Positions 61,449-63,173 of a stretch of 63,173 nucleotides of DNA are shown here, piece by piece (the first letter of the stretch is position 1; each line of letters opens with the position of its first letter). Source of the DNA: Oscillospiraceae bacterium (lineage in GTDB: Bacteria; Bacillota; Clostridia; Oscillospirales; Ruminococcaceae); NCBI GenBank assembly GCA_019424695.1, contig JAHYZA010000011.1, forward strand, positions 1-63,173, in the 5' to 3' direction. The notes under the pieces are model-generated. The model was given only the letters and a program-made list of their open reading frames with translations, was not told where the DNA came from and made no database searches. The position numbers and the translations under genes were made by a program.

Positions 61449-62760
61449 ACACCTCCGACGCCGCCTGACAATTCTGTTCAGTATACTCACCGCTGCTGTA
61501 CTGGCGGCAGCGCTGACCGCGACCTGCCGCATGGCCCAAAACGAAGCGGTTTCCGGAGCGGACCTGGTGTTTGCCAATACCGTCTCGGCAATTGAGGATG
61601 CTGTAACCGAGAACAATCTGGTTCGTGACAGTTGGCTGGCGAGTCAGGAAGCCGCTGGCCGCTTGGTTCTGTATATGGAGGACAATGGTCACCCCCTTGT
61701 ATTCTCCGGTGGGTGGACACCTACCGATGAGCGCACCACACTGGTGGCGCTGGCCAAGGAACAGGCAGTCGCTGCTGGACTGAACCCGGACAGACTGCAC
61801 CGTCAAAAGGTGAACTTTTCCTTGAACAGCACACAGCTCAACGGCTCCTACACCTGTACCGCAATGTTGTTGCCCAGTGAACAGATGTCAAGTGCGGTCC
61901 TTCTGTACATTATCCGGGATATGGGACCTTTGCATGACCGCCTTTGGATCATGGTCTGGCAATATACAGCCCTGTGGGCTGCGGGAGCCGCGATACTGGC
62001 ATTGCTCTCCCATTGGATGGTGGATCGCGCGCTGCGCCCAACCGCCCAGGCAATGCAGAAACAGCGGGAATTTGTAGCAGCTGCTGGCCATGAACTGCGC
62101 AGCCCACTGACTGTGCTGAAGGCAAGTCTGCAAGCGGCGCAGGCTCCAGAAACAGCCAATCTGGCTCCTCAATTTTTAAGCCATGCTGCATCGGAAGTGG
62201 ACCGGCTTTCCCGCCTGACAGAAGATCTGCTGATTTTGGCCGGCGGTGATGCAGGGGTACTGCGCACCTCCCTGGCCCAAATCAATACTGACACTTTTTT
62301 GGTGGAACTCTATGAAAGATTTGCCCCGGTAGCGCGTGACCACGGGCACTCCTTAACCCTTAACCTGCCAGACAATCCTTTGCCCGACCTGCACGCAGAT
62401 GCACAACGGCTGGAGCAGTTGTTTGCCGTCTTGTTAAACAATGCATTTGAGTATTCCCCTGCTGGCACCCCTGTGGAAATTCTTACGGAGTTGCCGCCTT
62501 CCGGTGGTCTGCGCATCGCAGTGGTAGATCATGGTCCCGGGGTCCCCGACACAGAAAAATCCCGTATCTTTGATCGGTTTGCCCGAGGAGACCGCAGTCG
62601 GACCGACAAAACGCATTTCGGCCTTGGCCTGGGCGTTGCCAGTCAAATTGCTTCCTTGCACGGAGCGATCCTGCGTGTACAGGATACACCCGGAGGCGGG
62701 GCCACCTTCGTGGTGGAGTGGCGTAATAATCATGTTCTGGACAGAGCCGGCGTTTCATAA
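61441..62760 (+). CDS. Sensor histidine kinase
   Basis: 439 aa. Two membrane helices (LTILFSILTAAVLAAALTA and YTALWAAGAAILALLS) enclosing an outside domain of about 140 residues, then H-box AAAGHELRSPLTVLKAS, N-box FAVLLNNAFEYSPAG, DHGPGVPD and HFGLGLGVASQIA. The outside domain may sense the same ligand as the propeller lipoprotein. Start ATG 61441 with TGAGGA 8 bases upstream. Confidence 0.92.
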   Translation: MLKHLRRRLTILFSILTAAVLAAALTATCRMAQNEAVSGADLVFANTVSAIEDAVTENNLVRDSWLASQEAAGRLVLYMEDNGHPLVFSGGWTPTDERTTLVALAKEQAVAAGLNPDRLHRQKVNFSLNSTQLNGSYTCTAMLLPSEQMSSAVLLYIIRDMGPLHDRLWIMVWQYTALWAAGAAILALLSHWMVDRALRPTAQAMQKQREFVAAAGHELRSPLTVLKASLQAAQAPETANLAPQFLSHAASEVDRLSRLTEDLLILAGGDAGVLRTSLAQINTDTFLVELYERFAPVARDHGHSLTLNLPDNPLPDLHADAQRLEQLFAVLLNNAFEYSPAGTPVEILTELPPSGGLRIAVVDHGPGVPDTEKSRIFDRFARGDRSRTDKTHFGLGLGVASQIASLHGAILRVQDTPGGGATFVVEWRNNHVLDRAGVS

Positions 62761-62782
62761 ATACAGAATATTTTCCGAAGCA

Positions 62783-62832
62783 GAAAGAGCCTTGCGGTGA
62801 GGAATTTTCCTTCTGCAAGGCTCTTTCTATTT
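62783..62832 (+). terminator. Terminator of the kinase gene
   Basis: AGAAAGAGCCTTGC pairs with GCAAGGCTCTTTCT; weak T tail (ATTTC). Confidence 0.8.
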
Positions 62833-62852
62833 CATATTCATAAACTGCGGAT

Positions 62853-62900
62853 AAAAAACAAATCCGAACGCACCTTCAAAAAGAAGTACGTTCGGATTTG
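62853..62900 (-). terminator. Terminator of tRNA-Lys
   Basis: CAAATCCGAACG (62859-62870) pairs with CGTTCGGATTTG (62889-62900); on the minus strand TTTTTTA follows. It lies 7 bases after the tRNA. Confidence 0.85.
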
Positions 62901-62907
62901 CTTGGTA

Positions 62908-62983
62908 TGGTGCACCATCGGGGACTCGAACCCAGGACCCACTGATTAAGAGTCAGTTGCTCTACCAACTGAGCTAATGGTGC
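62908..62983 (-). tRNA. tRNA-Lys (anticodon CTT)
   Basis: Minus-strand cloverleaf: acceptor GCACCAT/ATGGTGC, D arm AGCTCAGTTGGTAGAGC, anticodon loop CTCTTAA (CTT), T arm with GGTTCGAGTCC, encoded CCA. Confidence 0.93.
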
Positions 62984-63042
62984 ATATGAGGATTTTCGGC
63001 GATTCAGCGTCAAATCCTGTTTTGAAAAGTTCAGTGGCTTCC

Positions 63043-63087
63043 AGCCTTAGTATTGGCTACTAACGCTACCAGCTGAGCTAATGGTGC
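63043..63087 (-). pseudogene. tRNA-like relic upstream of tRNA-Lys
   Basis: On the minus strand GCACCATTAGCTCAG is identical to the 5' part of the tRNA-Lys, followed by CTGGTAGC, then a TTAGT/ACTAA stem with loop AGCCAAT. D-stem closure, T arm and 3' acceptor are lost, so it cannot be a working tRNA. Confidence 0.55.
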
Positions 63088-63173
63088 ATATAAGCAAACC
63101 TCCGGCTCCGGGCTTTGCGCTCGGCCCGGAGGCTGCTTTTTTGAGAAGCCGGCATCTACCTATTTTCACAGGC

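Noticed and set aside
63099..63142. GC-rich hairpin with T-run at the window end
   Set aside because: Looks like a plus-strand terminator, but no plus-strand gene precedes it; the partner gene would be outside the window or it belongs to a minus-strand transcript, so I did not assign it.
1..63173. CRISPR arrays, insertion sequences, rRNA genes
   Set aside because: No regular repeat-spacer pattern, transposase or rRNA sequence was seen on either strand.

Overview
This window looks like a chromosomal segment of a spore-forming, Gram-positive anaerobe of the Clostridia, most likely Oscillospiraceae (Faecalibacterium/Subdoligranulum/Gemmiger-like). The evidence is a complete spoIIIAA-AH operon and yunB, a T-box in front of tyrS, the order asp23-nusB-xseA-xseB-ispA-dxs-tlyA-nadK-argR-recN, two-TM histidine kinases, and many ABC transporters. 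The genus is inference; no rRNA lies in the window.

Region by region. 1-3.2 kb: the end of a galactose/methyl-galactoside-type sugar ABC operon (mglA, and an mglC with a long extra N-terminal helical domain). 3.3-6.5 kb (minus): radA, an SseB-like gene and a TIM-barrel-like gene of unknown function. 6.7-8.3 kb: tyrS behind a tyrosine T-box. 8.3-18.6 kb: a dense housekeeping operon on the minus strand (asp23 to recN). 18.7-23.3 kb: spoIIIA operon, followed upstream by ligA and yunB. 26.2 kb: tRNA-Ala(GGC) with a consensus promoter. 26.5-31.7 kb: CPBP protease, a broken small gene, a membrane-anchored unknown, and a redox operon (quinone oxidoreductase, nitroreductase, flavodoxin/ferredoxin protein) divergent from an Rrf2 regulator, with two matching palindromes between them.

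31.9-43.9 kb (plus, visibly more GC-rich and CTG/GCC-rich): trigger-factor-like protein, thioredoxin and thioredoxin-reductase-like protein; two half-exporter ABC proteins, a secreted unknown, a frameshifted LytTR regulator, an M16 peptidase, a cysteine-desulfidase-like protein and a YitT membrane protein. 44.2-50.4 kb: an S66 carboxypeptidase and a two-component system followed by a LolD/BceA-type ATPase and a large FtsX-type permease.

50.4-53.45 kb: a small mobilisable module with a MobV relaxase, a candidate oriT and a twice-frameshifted DUF6076-like gene. It abuts the end of the next operon, where a ribosome-binding site followed by only nine codons suggests a gene was cut off.

53.5-62.8 kb: the most unusual locus. 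A two-component system is divergent from an operon encoding a beta-propeller/solute-binding lipoprotein fusion, MalF- and MalG-type permeases with a separate lipoprotein gene between them, an HlyD/MacA-type adaptor and a MacB/FtsX-type permease, with no ATPase. It mixes parts of a sugar importer and a MacAB-type exporter under one sensor system. The window ends with tRNA-Lys(CTT) and a decayed tRNA-like copy.
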